Shown here piece after piece: positions 16,599 to 29,140 of a DNA stretch of 64,000 nt. How positions within the stretch are numbered: the stretch's first letter is position 1; every line of letters begins with the position of its first letter. Made by a program: the position numbers and the translations under genes. The notes beneath the pieces are model-generated. The model was given only the letters and a program-made list of their open reading frames with translations. It had not been told where the DNA came from and searched no databases. Origin of the DNA: Methanolobus tindarius DSM 2278 (GTDB taxonomy: Archaea > Halobacteriota > Methanosarcinia > Methanosarcinales > Methanosarcinaceae); NCBI RefSeq assembly GCF_000504205.1, contig NZ_AZAJ01000001.1:1400879-1464878 (forward strand). The letters run 5' to 3'.

Positions 16599-17845
16599 TG
16601 ACAAAAACGCAAATCGACCATGCAAAAGAGGGCACCCTCACATCTGAGATGCTGGAAATTGCAAAAAATGAGAATATTGAAGAAGAACTTGTTCTGGAAA
16701 GAGTTGCAAATGGCAGCCTTGTGATAATGACACGTAAAGGCTGTCCACCTGTTGCTATCGGCAAAGGTGCCAGCACCAAGATAAATGTTAACCTTGGAAC
16801 ATCCTCTGCCGCAATTGACCCTGAAGCTGAGATAGAAAAAGTAAAGGTGGCACAGCAATACGGAGCAGCTACAATTACTGACCTTTCAATGGGAGGAGAT
16901 ATCTCTGCCATCAGGAAGATGGTGTTTGAGAACACAGAACTCCCGGTTACAACAGTTCCTATTTACCAGACAATCGTTGAATGCGGAATGGAGAACTTAA
17001 CTATTGATGACATTCTTTCCTATCTGAAAAAACATGTTGATGAAGGAGTAAGTTCAGTACTGGTCCATTGCGTTGAAAGGAAAATGCTTGAACAGCTTAA
17101 AGGCACAGGCAGAGTCATGGGAATGGTCTCAAAAGGTGGTTCCTTTACCAGCAGTTTCATGCTTCTCAATGACTGTGAGAATCCTTTCATCGAGCATTTT
17201 GATGAGATAATGGAGATACTCAGAAAGAATGATGTTGTGCTATCCCTTGGAAATACCATGAGAAGCGGATGCATCCATGATCTGAAAGACAGTGCTCAGT
17301 TGATGGAAATTGAGACAAATGCTGCACTTGCAAAAAGAGCAAATGAAATGGGTGTCCAGGTGATAATCAACGGTATGGGAGGACATATACAGGCATCCGA
17401 TATTCCGGGTTCTGTGAAATTATACAAGGAAAAAGCTGATTTTCCACTATTTGTTGCAGGCCCGCTCCCTACTGATATTGCAGTAGGCTATGACCACATT
17501 GCAGGAGCAGTTGGTGCAAGCATGTCCAGTGGTGCAGGTGCAGATTACCTTTGTTACATTACACCGGCAGAACATCTCTCACTTCCAAACCCACAACAGG
17601 TTAAAGAAGGACTCATTGCATTCAGGATTGCAGCTCACATCGGAGATTCCATGAAATACGGATTAAATGAGGCAGATCTTATGCTTGCTGAAAAAAGAGC
17701 AGACTTTGACTGGAGAGGACAGGCAGAACTTGCTATTGACCCTGACAGGCCTTCACAAATGTGTCCTGATGAAGGACCATGCTCCATGTGTGGCGATTAC
17801 TGCGCCATCAAAATTATGAAGAATTATCTTACAGGAGAAGACTAA
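16598..17845 (+). CDS. ThiC-family radical SAM enzyme (ThiC or BzaF-like)
   Basis: The 415-residue protein shows ThiC family motifs: NLGTSSAAIDPE, ITDLSMGGD, GPLPTDIAVGYDHI and CYITPAEHLSLP, and a C-terminal cluster site CSMCGDYC. In canonical ThiC the substrate loop reads EGPGH; here it is NGMGGH, and the cluster spacing is CX2CX3C. These differences suggest a paralog, such as an AIR-rearranging enzyme of the BzaF type, rather than the thiamin enzyme itself. It overlaps both neighbours by one base. Family sure, exact reaction unsure. Confidence 0.75.
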   Translation: MTKTQIDHAKEGTLTSEMLEIAKNENIEEELVLERVANGSLVIMTRKGCPPVAIGKGASTKINVNLGTSSAAIDPEAEIEKVKVAQQYGAATITDLSMGGDISAIRKMVFENTELPVTTVPIYQTIVECGMENLTIDDILSYLKKHVDEGVSSVLVHCVERKMLEQLKGTGRVMGMVSKGGSFTSSFMLLNDCENPFIEHFDEIMEILRKNDVVLSLGNTMRSGCIHDLKDSAQLMEIETNAALAKRANEMGVQVIINGMGGHIQASDIPGSVKLYKEKADFPLFVAGPLPTDIAVGYDHIAGAVGASMSSGAGADYLCYITPAEHLSLPNPQQVKEGLIAFRIAAHIGDSMKYGLNEADLMLAEKRADFDWRGQAELAIDPDRPSQMCPDEGPCSMCGDYCAIKIMKNYLTGED

Positions 17846-18627
17846 TGCCAGAGGAGATATCATTCCCGTCCCTGCAAATGTTTGGGATTAAAACTCCGAT
17901 AATCAGACCCGGAGATAACATTGCAGAGATTATCATTAATTCGCTTAAAAAGCAAGGATTAAACGTCCAGGATAATGACATCCTGATCATTGCCGAATCA
18001 CCGCTTGCAACAGCTGAAGGACGCCTTGTTCGTCTTGATGATATAAACCCCGGTGAAAAAGCAAAAGAGCTTGCTGAAAAATACCAGCTTGATGTCAGGG
18101 AAATGGAACTCATTGTCCAGGAATGCGATGAGATATTCGGCGGCGTTCCGGGAGCAGCTCTTACTATTACAAGAGGGACACTTGCTCCTAATGCAGGTAT
18201 TGATGCTTCCAACGCACCTGAAGGATATGTTGTGCTTCTCCCTGAAAATGCACAGGAAAGTGCTGGCAGGATAAGGAGAGAAATCAAAAAGTGTTGCAAA
18301 TGCAAAATTGGAGTTATTGTTGGTGACAGCCGTACACAGCCACTGAGACTTGGTTGTGTTGGAATTGCACTTGGAACTTCCGGAATTATTCCTGTTGAGG
18401 ATGCAAGGGGAACACATGATCTCTTTGGAAAAGAGATGACTATCACCCGCAAAGCAGTTGCTGATAATCTCGTTTCTGCTGCTCAGCTCCTTATGGGAGA
18501 AGCCGGGGAAAGTGTGCCTGCTGTTCTTGTAAGAGGTTCAACTGCCCAGGTAGTTGATGATGATATCGACATGCCGCTTTTCAGCAGGGATGAGTGCATG
18601 TATTATAGTAATATCAGAAAAGCATAG
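17845..18627 (+). CDS. CofE-like (F420-0:glutamate ligase family) protein
   Basis: The start is ATG 17845, overlapping the ThiC-like stop; the longer frame from 17779 is not credible. The 260-residue protein matches the F420-0 gamma-glutamyl ligase family: LIIAESPLATAEGR near the N terminus, EIFGGVPGAALTITRGTLAPNAGID and VIVGDSRTQPLRLG. CofE adds glutamate to F420-0, but the operon with MetF-like and ThiC-like genes makes a paralogous ligase acting on another cofactor plausible. Confidence 0.75.
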   Translation: MPEEISFPSLQMFGIKTPIIRPGDNIAEIIINSLKKQGLNVQDNDILIIAESPLATAEGRLVRLDDINPGEKAKELAEKYQLDVREMELIVQECDEIFGGVPGAALTITRGTLAPNAGIDASNAPEGYVVLLPENAQESAGRIRREIKKCCKCKIGVIVGDSRTQPLRLGCVGIALGTSGIIPVEDARGTHDLFGKEMTITRKAVADNLVSAAQLLMGEAGESVPAVLVRGSTAQVVDDDIDMPLFSRDECMYYSNIRKA

Positions 18628-18857
18628 CTTTCACTTTCTTTTTTATTTTACGAGCAGTATATAGAAAAACGAGATGATGCAGCTTTGTCAAAATATATAG
18701 AAGAATATATTTTTACTTAGCTATTGTAGCTGACATTTTGTATATAGTGCTATGAATAAATAAAAAACACAATTAGGCTACATAATCTATTGGTAAAAAC
18801 TACTAATGTCTCAAATCTGAAAATCAGCCAATAACCTTGGAAGAGGTTGGTGATTAG

Positions 18858-20525
18858 ATGGATAAAAGACACAATTTATTATTTGCATTATTTGTTGTAT
18901 TCATGCTTGTTCTTGGAAGTGCAGCACCTGCTGTAGCTGCCAACAACAGCGACAACAAACCGAATGATGGAAACTCAAACAAAAAGATCAATAATGTTAT
19001 TGTAATGGTACCTGATGGATGTGACCAGAACATCCAGACCCTTGCACGCTGGTACAGTGGAGAAGAGCTCCAGCTTGACAGTATGTATACCGGAATGGTT
19101 TCCACAAACATGGCAAACTCTGTTATCACTGGATCTGCTGCTGCTGCAACAGCTTTCGCAACCGGTGAAAAGACAACAGTCAGATTCCTTGGTGTCGGAC
19201 CAAGAGCTGAAGACTTGCTCTCAATTTATGATGCAGAAGACATGGCTGAACCTTATGTACCACTGGCAACTGTCCTTGAAGGTGCAAAGCTTGAAGGAAA
19301 GGCAACCGGTCTTATAGCAACATCAAGCATAACCCATGCAACACCTGCAGCATTTGCAGTTCACGTTCATGACAGAGGAATGGACAGTGAAATCATGGAG
19401 CACATTGTCTACCAGGATATTGACGTAGTATTTGCAGGTGGAGAGCAGTATCTTGACAGCGACCGTAACGATGGAGAAGACCTCAAACAAGTACTTCTTG
19501 ATGAAGGATACCAGTACGTTACTACAACTGATGAAATGGAAGCTGTAACAACCGGACAGGTATGGGGTATGTTTGCAAGCAAGCACATGCAGCCAGAGAT
19601 GTCACGTGAAACTACAGAAGAACCTTCAATTGTTGAAATGACAGAAAAGGCAATAGAACTCCTCTCAGAAGACGAAGATGGATTTTTCCTTATGGTTGAA
19701 GGAAGCCAGGTTGACTGGGCAGGACATGCAAATGACCCTGAATACATGGTAACTGACTTCCTTGCATTTGACGAAGCTGTAAAAGCAGCTGTAAACTTTG
19801 CAGAAGAAGACGGACACACACTTGTAATTGTTTTCCCTGACCACAACACCGGTGGTATGACAATCGGAAACTATGACACATCCTATACAGACCTTACAGT
19901 TGAAGAACTTGTAGACCCTCTTAAGGGAGAAGAAGGTACAGTGGAAATCGGATGGACAACAGGTGGACATGCTGGTGGAGATGTCCCTCTCTGGGCATAC
20001 GGACCAGATAAACCAACCGGACTTCTTGACAACACTGAACTTGCAACATGTGTTGCTGATGCATTCGGATTCAACCTTGAAGATGTAGGCGAAGAACTCT
20101 TCGTAGAAGTTGATGAGGCATACCCTGGAATATGGTCACTTGATTTAACAGACAGTGACAATCCTGTTGTTGTAATCGAAAGGAGAGGTGTTGTTGCAGA
20201 ACTTCCTGTTAGCAAGGATATCCTGATAATTGATGATACAGAATACGACCTTGAAGGTGTTGTTGTTGGTGTTCCAATGGCTGACGGAAATTCTGTACTT
20301 ACAGCAGATGATGATTTCTACATCCCTCAGGAAGCAGTGGATATCATAGATGAGAAAATATCAGAAGGTTTTTCCGGTAGATGGTCACTTGACTTATCAG
20401 ACAGTGAGAATCCTGCTATTGTATTTGACAATGATAGTGTGGTTGTAAAGTATCTTTATACCCAGAACATTCTGATTATCGGAGATGAGGCATTCGACCT
20501 TATCGATATCCTTGGTTCTATTTGA
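18858..20525 (+). CDS. Secreted alkaline phosphatase with two C-terminal repeats
   Basis: The 555-residue protein has a signal peptide (1-27) and the alkaline phosphatase fold: metal ligand in VPDG (D53), nucleophile region TGSAAAATA (S93), EGSQVDWAGHANDP, FPDHNTGG and GGHAGGDVPLWAYGP. The residue before the serine is Gly rather than the usual Asp. After the catalytic domain come two repeats of about 70 residues (WSLDLTDSDNPVVV and WSLDLSDSENPAIV) of unknown role, perhaps for surface binding. GGTGATT precedes the ATG. It releases phosphate from esters outside the membrane. Confidence 0.9.
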   Translation: MDKRHNLLFALFVVFMLVLGSAAPAVAANNSDNKPNDGNSNKKINNVIVMVPDGCDQNIQTLARWYSGEELQLDSMYTGMVSTNMANSVITGSAAAATAFATGEKTTVRFLGVGPRAEDLLSIYDAEDMAEPYVPLATVLEGAKLEGKATGLIATSSITHATPAAFAVHVHDRGMDSEIMEHIVYQDIDVVFAGGEQYLDSDRNDGEDLKQVLLDEGYQYVTTTDEMEAVTTGQVWGMFASKHMQPEMSRETTEEPSIVEMTEKAIELLSEDEDGFFLMVEGSQVDWAGHANDPEYMVTDFLAFDEAVKAAVNFAEEDGHTLVIVFPDHNTGGMTIGNYDTSYTDLTVEELVDPLKGEEGTVEIGWTTGGHAGGDVPLWAYGPDKPTGLLDNTELATCVADAFGFNLEDVGEELFVEVDEAYPGIWSLDLTDSDNPVVVIERRGVVAELPVSKDILIIDDTEYDLEGVVVGVPMADGNSVLTADDDFYIPQEAVDIIDEKISEGFSGRWSLDLSDSENPAIVFDNDSVVVKYLYTQNILIIGDEAFDLIDILGSI

Positions 20526-20561
20526 GGAAAGGGAATAATTTCAGGTTACTTAATTAGATGA

Positions 20562-20594
20562 CTGAGAACCAGGGTTCTCTTCATCCTTTTTTTT
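20562..20594 (+). terminator. Hairpin plus T8 after alkaline phosphatase gene
   Basis: GAGAACC and GGTTCTC (20564-20579) form a stem with a short loop, followed by TTCATCC and eight T residues. Confidence 0.6.
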
Positions 20595-20744
20595 ACAATT
20601 GCCCTTATTTTCACTCGAGTGTGGTATTATATAAAATTAGAATACACAATAGTCACTGATTTTATAAAAATAAAAAGAAAATTCATTTTTGAGCTTATTT
20701 TGTCAAAATCAAACATAATAAAGCTCATTTCTACTGGAGTTAAA

Positions 20745-20765
20745 CGATACATTAATATAGGGTCG
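20745..20765 (+). promoter_or_regulatory. Probable promoter of the glycine-betaine transporter
   Basis: A TATA-like ATTAATATAG (about 20751-20760) lies some 65-75 bases before the ATPase start and after the phosphatase terminator. Confidence 0.4.
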
Positions 20766-20824
20766 CCCATTCAAAAATAGAAGTAGTTAATTTAAATTAT
20801 CGTTATTCAAATTGAGGTATTACA

Positions 20825-22033
20825 ATTCATAGAAAAAAGAAAATAGAAGTTCGTAATCTTGTCAAGATTTTTGGCAAAAACCCTCAAAAAGCAATCTCTT
20901 TGGTCGAGCAAGGCGTCTCTAAACAGGAAATATTTGAAAGGACAAAACAGACAGTTGGTTTGTATAATGTCAGTTTCGATGTTTATGAAGGGGAAACATT
21001 TGTGCTTATGGGACTTTCCGGCTCAGGAAAATCTACTCTTTTACGCTGCCTTAACCGTCTGATTGAACCAAGTGACGGTCATATTCTGATTGACGGCAAT
21101 GACATTGCCACCATGGATGATAAAGAACTCCGGGAAACCAGAAGAAAAAAGTTAAGTATGGTATTCCAGAGTTTTGCACTTCTTCCTCATCGAACTGTTA
21201 TCGATAATGTGGCTTTTGGACTTGAAATTCAAGGTGTATCAAAAGAGGAAAGATATCCAAAGGCAGAAGTGGCAATCGAAAAAGTAGGACTTAAAGGTTA
21301 CGAATCCAGCAAAACATCACAACTAAGCGGAGGAATGCAACAAAGAGTAGGACTTGCAAGAGCTCTTGCTACTGACCCTGACGTCCTGCTTATGGATGAA
21401 GCATTCAGCGCACTTGACCCTCTTATCAGATCTGAAATGCAGGATGAATTAATTGCACTTCAGGATAAGATGAAAAAAACTATTGTCTTTGTTTCACACG
21501 ACCTTGACGAGGCACTGAAACTCGGTGACCGTATAGCCATCATGAAAGATGGTATAATCGCCCAGATAGGTACTGCAGAGGAGATACTTACAGACCCTGC
21601 AGATGACTATGTTTCTGAATTTGTTGCCGGTGTTGACAGGACTAAAATACTTACTGCTGAGAACGTGATGAAAAGACCTGAACCTGTTGTTTCAATCAAT
21701 TCAGGGATTAAAGTGGCGCTTCAGCTTATGAAGAAACATGGAATATCATCGATATTTGTTGTTGATCCTGACAAAATTGTCAAGGGAATACTCTATATTG
21801 ATGATGCCGTTGCGGCTGTGAAAGAGAAGAAAACAATGCAGGATGTTTTGATTACAGATATTCTGTCTATAAAACCGGACGTGCCTATCAAGGAAATAAT
21901 TCCAATGATTGCCGAATGCACATGTCCGATTGCAGTGGTTAATGATAATAATAAACTCATAGGAGTTATTGTCAGAGGCAGCATACTTGGTGCTCTGGCT
22001 ATCACGGAGGATGATCAGAATGGTCTTACCTGA
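20825..22033 (+). CDS. opuAA: Glycine betaine/proline ABC transporter ATPase with CBS pair
   Basis: The protein (about 402 residues) has the N-terminal NLVKIFGKNP segment, Walker A GLSGSGKST, signature LSGGMQQR, Walker B VLLMDEAFSALD and a C-terminal CBS pair, the layout of OpuAA/ProV. No ATG, GTG or TTG opens the conserved N terminus. An ATT at 20825 lies six bases after GAGGT and is the best start. TTG 20900 would remove the first strand and the A-loop. It energises osmolyte uptake with the permease (22020) and binding protein (22921); the CBS pair usually senses ionic strength. Confidence 0.9.
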   Translation: MHRKKKIEVRNLVKIFGKNPQKAISLVEQGVSKQEIFERTKQTVGLYNVSFDVYEGETFVLMGLSGSGKSTLLRCLNRLIEPSDGHILIDGNDIATMDDKELRETRRKKLSMVFQSFALLPHRTVIDNVAFGLEIQGVSKEERYPKAEVAIEKVGLKGYESSKTSQLSGGMQQRVGLARALATDPDVLLMDEAFSALDPLIRSEMQDELIALQDKMKKTIVFVSHDLDEALKLGDRIAIMKDGIIAQIGTAEEILTDPADDYVSEFVAGVDRTKILTAENVMKRPEPVVSINSGIKVALQLMKKHGISSIFVVDPDKIVKGILYIDDAVAAVKEKKTMQDVLITDILSIKPDVPIKEIIPMIAECTCPIAVVNDNNKLIGVIVRGSILGALAITEDDQNGLT

Positions 22034-22853
22034 ACTTCCCATAGGGGAAACAGTAGAATCAGGAGTTTACTGGCTGAATGACAATTTCGGTTTTTTGATG
22101 GATATCTTCAGTGATATCATCGATATGCTAATATCCGGTTTTAAGGATGTTTTGTTATTTTTACCACCTTTTGCATTTATTATTGTGGCTGCGATTCTTG
22201 TTTACCTGCTTTCCGGAAAAAATACCAGACTTGCAATAGGAAGCATAGTCGGGCTTTTGCTAATAGATAGTATGGGCCTGTGGACACTTTCAATGGAAAC
22301 GATTGCTCTTGTATTATCGTCGGCCCTTGTGGCATTGCTAATTGGAATTCCAACAGGTATCATGGCTGCCAAAAATGAAACAGTATTCCATATTGTCAAA
22401 CCAATACTGGATTTCATGCAGACAATGCCTTCATTTGTTTACCTGATACCTGCAGTCATATTTTTCGGACTTGGAAATGTACCGGGTCTTGTGGCAACCA
22501 TTGTGTTTGCAATGCCACCTGCAATCCGTCTGACAAACCTTGGTATCCGTCAGGTTCCTGTTGAACTTGAAGAGGTTGCAAGTGCTTTTGGAACAACAAC
22601 GCTACAAAAACTTTTCAAGGTAGAACTTCCCGTTGCTTTGCCCACAATAATGGCCGGTGTGAACCAATGTATCATGCTCTCACTCTCAATGGTTGTTATC
22701 GCTGCAATGATAGGTGCACGTGGACTTGGTTATCAGGTACTTGTAGGTATCCAGAGAGTAGATATTGGACAGGGATTCGAGGCTGGTCTTGCAATTGTTA
22801 TCATTGCTATAATTCTTGATAGACTTACACAAAATCTAACTCCTAAAAAATGA
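22020..22853 (+). CDS. opuAB: Glycine betaine ABC transporter permease
   Basis: ATG 22020 follows an ideal GGAGG site and overlaps the ATPase stop. The 277-residue protein has six to seven membrane helices and the OpuAB/ProW permease region (LDFMQTMPSFVYLIPAVIFFG, then the EAA loop ELEEVASAFGTT). It forms the channel for betaine import together with the 20825 ATPase. Confidence 0.92.
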   Translation: MVLPELPIGETVESGVYWLNDNFGFLMDIFSDIIDMLISGFKDVLLFLPPFAFIIVAAILVYLLSGKNTRLAIGSIVGLLLIDSMGLWTLSMETIALVLSSALVALLIGIPTGIMAAKNETVFHIVKPILDFMQTMPSFVYLIPAVIFFGLGNVPGLVATIVFAMPPAIRLTNLGIRQVPVELEEVASAFGTTTLQKLFKVELPVALPTIMAGVNQCIMLSLSMVVIAAMIGARGLGYQVLVGIQRVDIGQGFEAGLAIVIIAIILDRLTQNLTPKK

Positions 22854-22920
22854 TTCAAAATTTACAAATTCAAATTATTGACCATCCGGTCTTTATTATT
22901 ACATAAAATGTTGTGATAGA

Positions 22921-23814
22921 ATGAAAAGTCAAATAAAAGTACTTTCAGTGATTTTAGTGCTTGCCATACTTGTTATGGTAAGTGGATGTGCCGATCAGGG
23001 CACTACAGATACAGGAACAGAAGAAGGAACAACCGATGAAGTAAAGGAAGCAACAATTGGATATGTACTCTGGGATGGAGAGATAGCCAGTACCAATGTC
23101 ATGAAACTTGTCCTTGAAGAGGCAGGCTATGATGTTGAGATAATTGCTGTTGATGCAGGTGCACTCTATCAGGGACTTGCAGACAGCCAGTTCGATTTTA
23201 CAACTTCCGCATGGCTTCCACAGACCCAGAAGAATTACTGGGAACAGTATGGAGATGACATTGACAGTGTTGCAGTAAATCTTGAAGACTGCCGCATTGG
23301 ACTTGTTGTTCCAACATATGTAACAATTGATTCCATTGATGAACTCAATGATAACAAGGATATGTTCGATGGTGAAATCATTGGAATTGACCCAGGGGCT
23401 GGAATTATGTCTACCACAGAAACTGCAATCGAGAACTACAGTCTTGATTATGAGCTTGTATCAAGCAGCAGTGCAGGAATGACAGCTGAACTTAAGAGCG
23501 CAATTGCAGACGAAGAATGGGTTGTTGTAACACTCTGGTCACCTCACTGGGCATTTAACAGTTTTGATCTGAAATATCTTGAAGATCCAAATGGAGTCTA
23601 TGGTGAAGCAGACCACGTAGAGACCCTTGCAAGAGTAGGACTCGCAGAAGATGATCCTGAGCTTTATGGAATAATAAGCAGATTCAACTGGACACATGAT
23701 GACATCCAGTCTGTAATGTCTGACCTTGCAGATGGTGTACCTGAGGAAGAAGCTGCTCAGAAATGGGTAGATGCAAACCCGGACAAAGTCAACGAATGGA
23801 TAGGAGAGAACTAA
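22921..23814 (+). CDS. opuAC: Glycine betaine-binding lipoprotein
   Basis: The 297-residue protein starts with a lipoprotein signal (lipobox VSGC, Cys about 23) and an acidic Thr-rich linker, followed by an OpuAC-type domain: IGYVLWDGEIASTNVMK, FTTSAWLP and VTLWSPHWAFN, whose Trp residues form the aromatic cage for quaternary ammonium compounds. It captures betaine outside the membrane for the transporter encoded just upstream. Its T-rich 3' end suggests transcription stops after it. Confidence 0.92.
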   Translation: MKSQIKVLSVILVLAILVMVSGCADQGTTDTGTEEGTTDEVKEATIGYVLWDGEIASTNVMKLVLEEAGYDVEIIAVDAGALYQGLADSQFDFTTSAWLPQTQKNYWEQYGDDIDSVAVNLEDCRIGLVVPTYVTIDSIDELNDNKDMFDGEIIGIDPGAGIMSTTETAIENYSLDYELVSSSSAGMTAELKSAIADEEWVVVTLWSPHWAFNSFDLKYLEDPNGVYGEADHVETLARVGLAEDDPELYGIISRFNWTHDDIQSVMSDLADGVPEEEAAQKWVDANPDKVNEWIGEN

Positions 23815-23859
23815 AGTTCTCTCATACTTTCTATTTTATTTTTTGTTACTCTCTTTTAA

Positions 23860-25293
23860 TTACTCTGCTTCTTCAAGTCCGTAAGCCTGCATTATCATAT
23901 GATATTCATTGAGTGGAACTCTTGAATAAAATGCTCTTTTGATGACCTCACTAAGTGAAGGGTGAATGTCCATTGCATACATTATCGGACTGGCATCCTG
24001 GCCTTCAGTGTACAAAAGCGGGATTATCTGATGGATGAGCACTGAAGCTTGCGGACCTATTATATGAGCACCAAGAATTTTTTGAGTCTGCCCTTCAAAT
24101 ATAACTTTTACAAACTCATCCTCAAGGGACATGGCAATTCCTTTTGCAGTTTCCTGGAAACGATAAAAACCAATAATGATATTGTCTTCTCCATACTCTT
24201 CAACTGCCTGCCTTTCTGTCATTCCGACTCCGGCAATTTCAGGATATGAAAAAACAGCATACGGAACTGCATGATAGTCTGCTTTTATTTTCTTTTTCAA
24301 TATTGCATTGTAGTAAACAACACTGGATTCATGGTTTGCAACATGCTTGAAAAGATATTTTCCGTTTGCATCACCAAAAGCCCAGACATCTGGCTGTGAG
24401 GTTTCAAGATGTTCATTTACTTTAATCCAACCGTGTTTATCGGTTTCAATTCCTGCAAGTTCAGGTTTCAGAATATCAGTATTAGGACTTCTTCCGGTTG
24501 CCACTAGTATTGCAGATGCAACAACCTCTTTTTCTTCGCCGGTTTCACGGTCTTTTGCAACTACAAGCTTTCCTTCTGATGAGTTCTTTACTTCAATGAC
24601 TTCGCAGTTGGTTAGAATATCCATATATTCTGACATCATTTTTTTTGCCAAGACTGATATCTCTGGTTCCTCTTCAGGAATAATTCGGGCATTTCTGCCA
24701 ATTATCGTGACCTTAGAACCCATTGATGAGAAGAAATGGCCATATTCTGCTGCAATGTAGCCACCTCCGATTATGGCAAGGCTTTCGGGAAGCTCTGTAA
24801 GTTTCAGGACATCATCACTTGTTAGATAATCTACTTCTTCCAGTCCTTTTACCGGCGGAATTGCAGGTTTAGAGCCAGTGCACAGGAATATCATTTTAGC
24901 AGTAATGCTTTCCTCCCCTACTCTCATTGTGTAGGGTGAAACGAACTCTGCCGCCTCATTATAGAAATCCAGACGTGGCATATATGTATAGCCTTGCTTT
25001 ATGCCTTCGATATCTGATGATATTGTCGAGCGCATCCTGTCCATTATAGTTTTGAAGTCAATATTATTGATTGAAGCCTTTATTCCAAATTTTCCTGCTT
25101 TTTCAATGTCTCTTACAAGTTCTGCAGGATAGAGAAGCATCTTTGAAGGGATGCACCCTCTTGTAAGACATATTCCCCCTGGTTCGTCTTTATCTACCAA
25201 GGCAACTTTCATTTCAGGATTTGCATCAAGCATTGCATTCACGTAATTCATACCTGAGCCAGAGCCAATTACTATCAGATCATATTCTTTCAT
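23860..25293 (-). CDS. Dihydrolipoamide-dehydrogenase-like flavoprotein
   Basis: ATG 25293 has GGGGAATT upstream; the open frame to 25512 is an untranslated extension. The 477-residue protein has an N-terminal FAD motif (VIGSGSGM), the redox pair CLTRGC, a NAD(P) motif IIGGGYIAAEYG, the ATGRSPNTDIL stretch and the C-terminal active-site HPSLSE. It transfers electrons between NAD(P)H and a disulfide. Methanogens lack 2-oxoacid dehydrogenase complexes, so the physiological disulfide is uncertain; mycothione- or mercuric-reductase-like roles are other options. Confidence 0.85.
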   Translation of the reverse strand: MKEYDLIVIGSGSGMNYVNAMLDANPEMKVALVDKDEPGGICLTRGCIPSKMLLYPAELVRDIEKAGKFGIKASINNIDFKTIMDRMRSTISSDIEGIKQGYTYMPRLDFYNEAAEFVSPYTMRVGEESITAKMIFLCTGSKPAIPPVKGLEEVDYLTSDDVLKLTELPESLAIIGGGYIAAEYGHFFSSMGSKVTIIGRNARIIPEEEPEISVLAKKMMSEYMDILTNCEVIEVKNSSEGKLVVAKDRETGEEKEVVASAILVATGRSPNTDILKPELAGIETDKHGWIKVNEHLETSQPDVWAFGDANGKYLFKHVANHESSVVYYNAILKKKIKADYHAVPYAVFSYPEIAGVGMTERQAVEEYGEDNIIIGFYRFQETAKGIAMSLEDEFVKVIFEGQTQKILGAHIIGPQASVLIHQIIPLLYTEGQDASPIMYAMDIHPSLSEVIKRAFYSRVPLNEYHMIMQAYGLEEAE

Positions 25294-25775
25294 GGAATTC
25301 CCCACATGCGATATCCTGTAAACATTGATCTTTACCCGTATAATTACTTCCGATAGATTGGAACGTATCAAAAGAGGTGATATGAAGTAAAATGAATAAA
25401 TAAAAGTGCAACATCTATTACCAATTTTTGTAATCAAGAATGTAGAACTGCTCGGAAAAGCACAGTTTACTAAAAAAGAAAATGAGGGCTGTTGAGCCCC
25501 ATTTTTGAACAAGAGAGAAACAATTTACCTACTGACTTTATGCTATAAAGGTGCTTTTGAGTATATTATTGTATATAATATAATAAGTTATAATAAAACC
25601 AGTACCGCTATTTTACGGATATACAGTAAAAATAGTAGAATATTGCTAACTGTGCATTGATTAATGTAGAATCAATCATTTTAGATTACCAAAATAAACA
25701 GCCAAAACTGTAAGTTTAGTTATTTGTAATAGAAAAGAATTGTAGAAAATAGAATTTAGAAATCATGTGTGAGTG
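25294..25775. other. Gene-free AT-rich spacer between flavoprotein gene and 5S rRNA
   Basis: About 480 bases with no credible gene. It would contain the end of the rRNA transcript and the promoter of the minus-strand flavoprotein gene. Several TATA-like stretches exist near 25550-25600 but none stands out. Confidence 0.5.
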
Positions 25776-25898
25776 AGATGGCAGCGTTCCATATTTCCCA
25801 AAGACTCTCATACTTTAGTACAGTATAGAACGCAGGCGGGCTTATCTTCTGTGTTCGGGATGGGTACAGGAATTGCCCCGCCGCTATGGCCGCCAAAC
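25776..25898 (-). rRNA. 5S rRNA
   Basis: The minus strand carries archaeal 5S signatures (GGCGGCCATAGCGGCGGGG, CCCATCCCGAACAC, GATAAGCCCGCC). The gene is bracketed by a perfect nine-base pairing GTGAGTGAG/CTCACTCAC (25769-25777 and 25898-25906), which probably serves as processing stem. Ends are accurate to a few bases. Confidence 0.92.
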
Positions 25899-25924
25899 TC
25901 ACTCACGATGAACGATAAAGTTTA

Positions 25925-25996
25925 AGCCAAGATCCGGATTCGAACCGGAATGGAATCGCTCTGCAGGCGATTGCGTAGCCGCTCCGCCATCTTGGC
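25925..25996 (-). tRNA. tRNA-Cys (GCA)
   Basis: A full cloverleaf of 72 bases on the minus strand: acceptor GCCAAGA/TCTTGGC with U73, anticodon loop CTGCAGA giving GCA, and TTCGAATC in the T arm. It lies between 23S and 5S rRNA, whereas in halophilic archaea the Cys tRNA is distal to 5S. Confidence 0.93.
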
Positions 25997-26063
25997 AATG
26001 AGCGATACATGGATGGAACCATTGTATAAATACTTTATCAATGAATCGTGAATACTCTCATAC

Positions 26064-29053
<2,990 letters not shown>

Positions 29054-29140
29054 ATGCATATACACGATTTCATAGCAGCTGTTGTTGCTTCAGCCGCTTC
29101 ATCCTTCCCCACAGACGTTACTCTGTGAGTGCACTAATAA

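Noticed and set aside
17829-18452. 207-codon minus-strand frame opposite the CofE-like gene
   Set aside because: No ribosome site and no recognisable domain, and the plus strand carries a clear conserved protein overlapping the operon.
25294-25512. 73-residue extension of the flavoprotein
   Set aside because: The FAD motif of this family starts at the N terminus, and ATG 25293 has a ribosome site.
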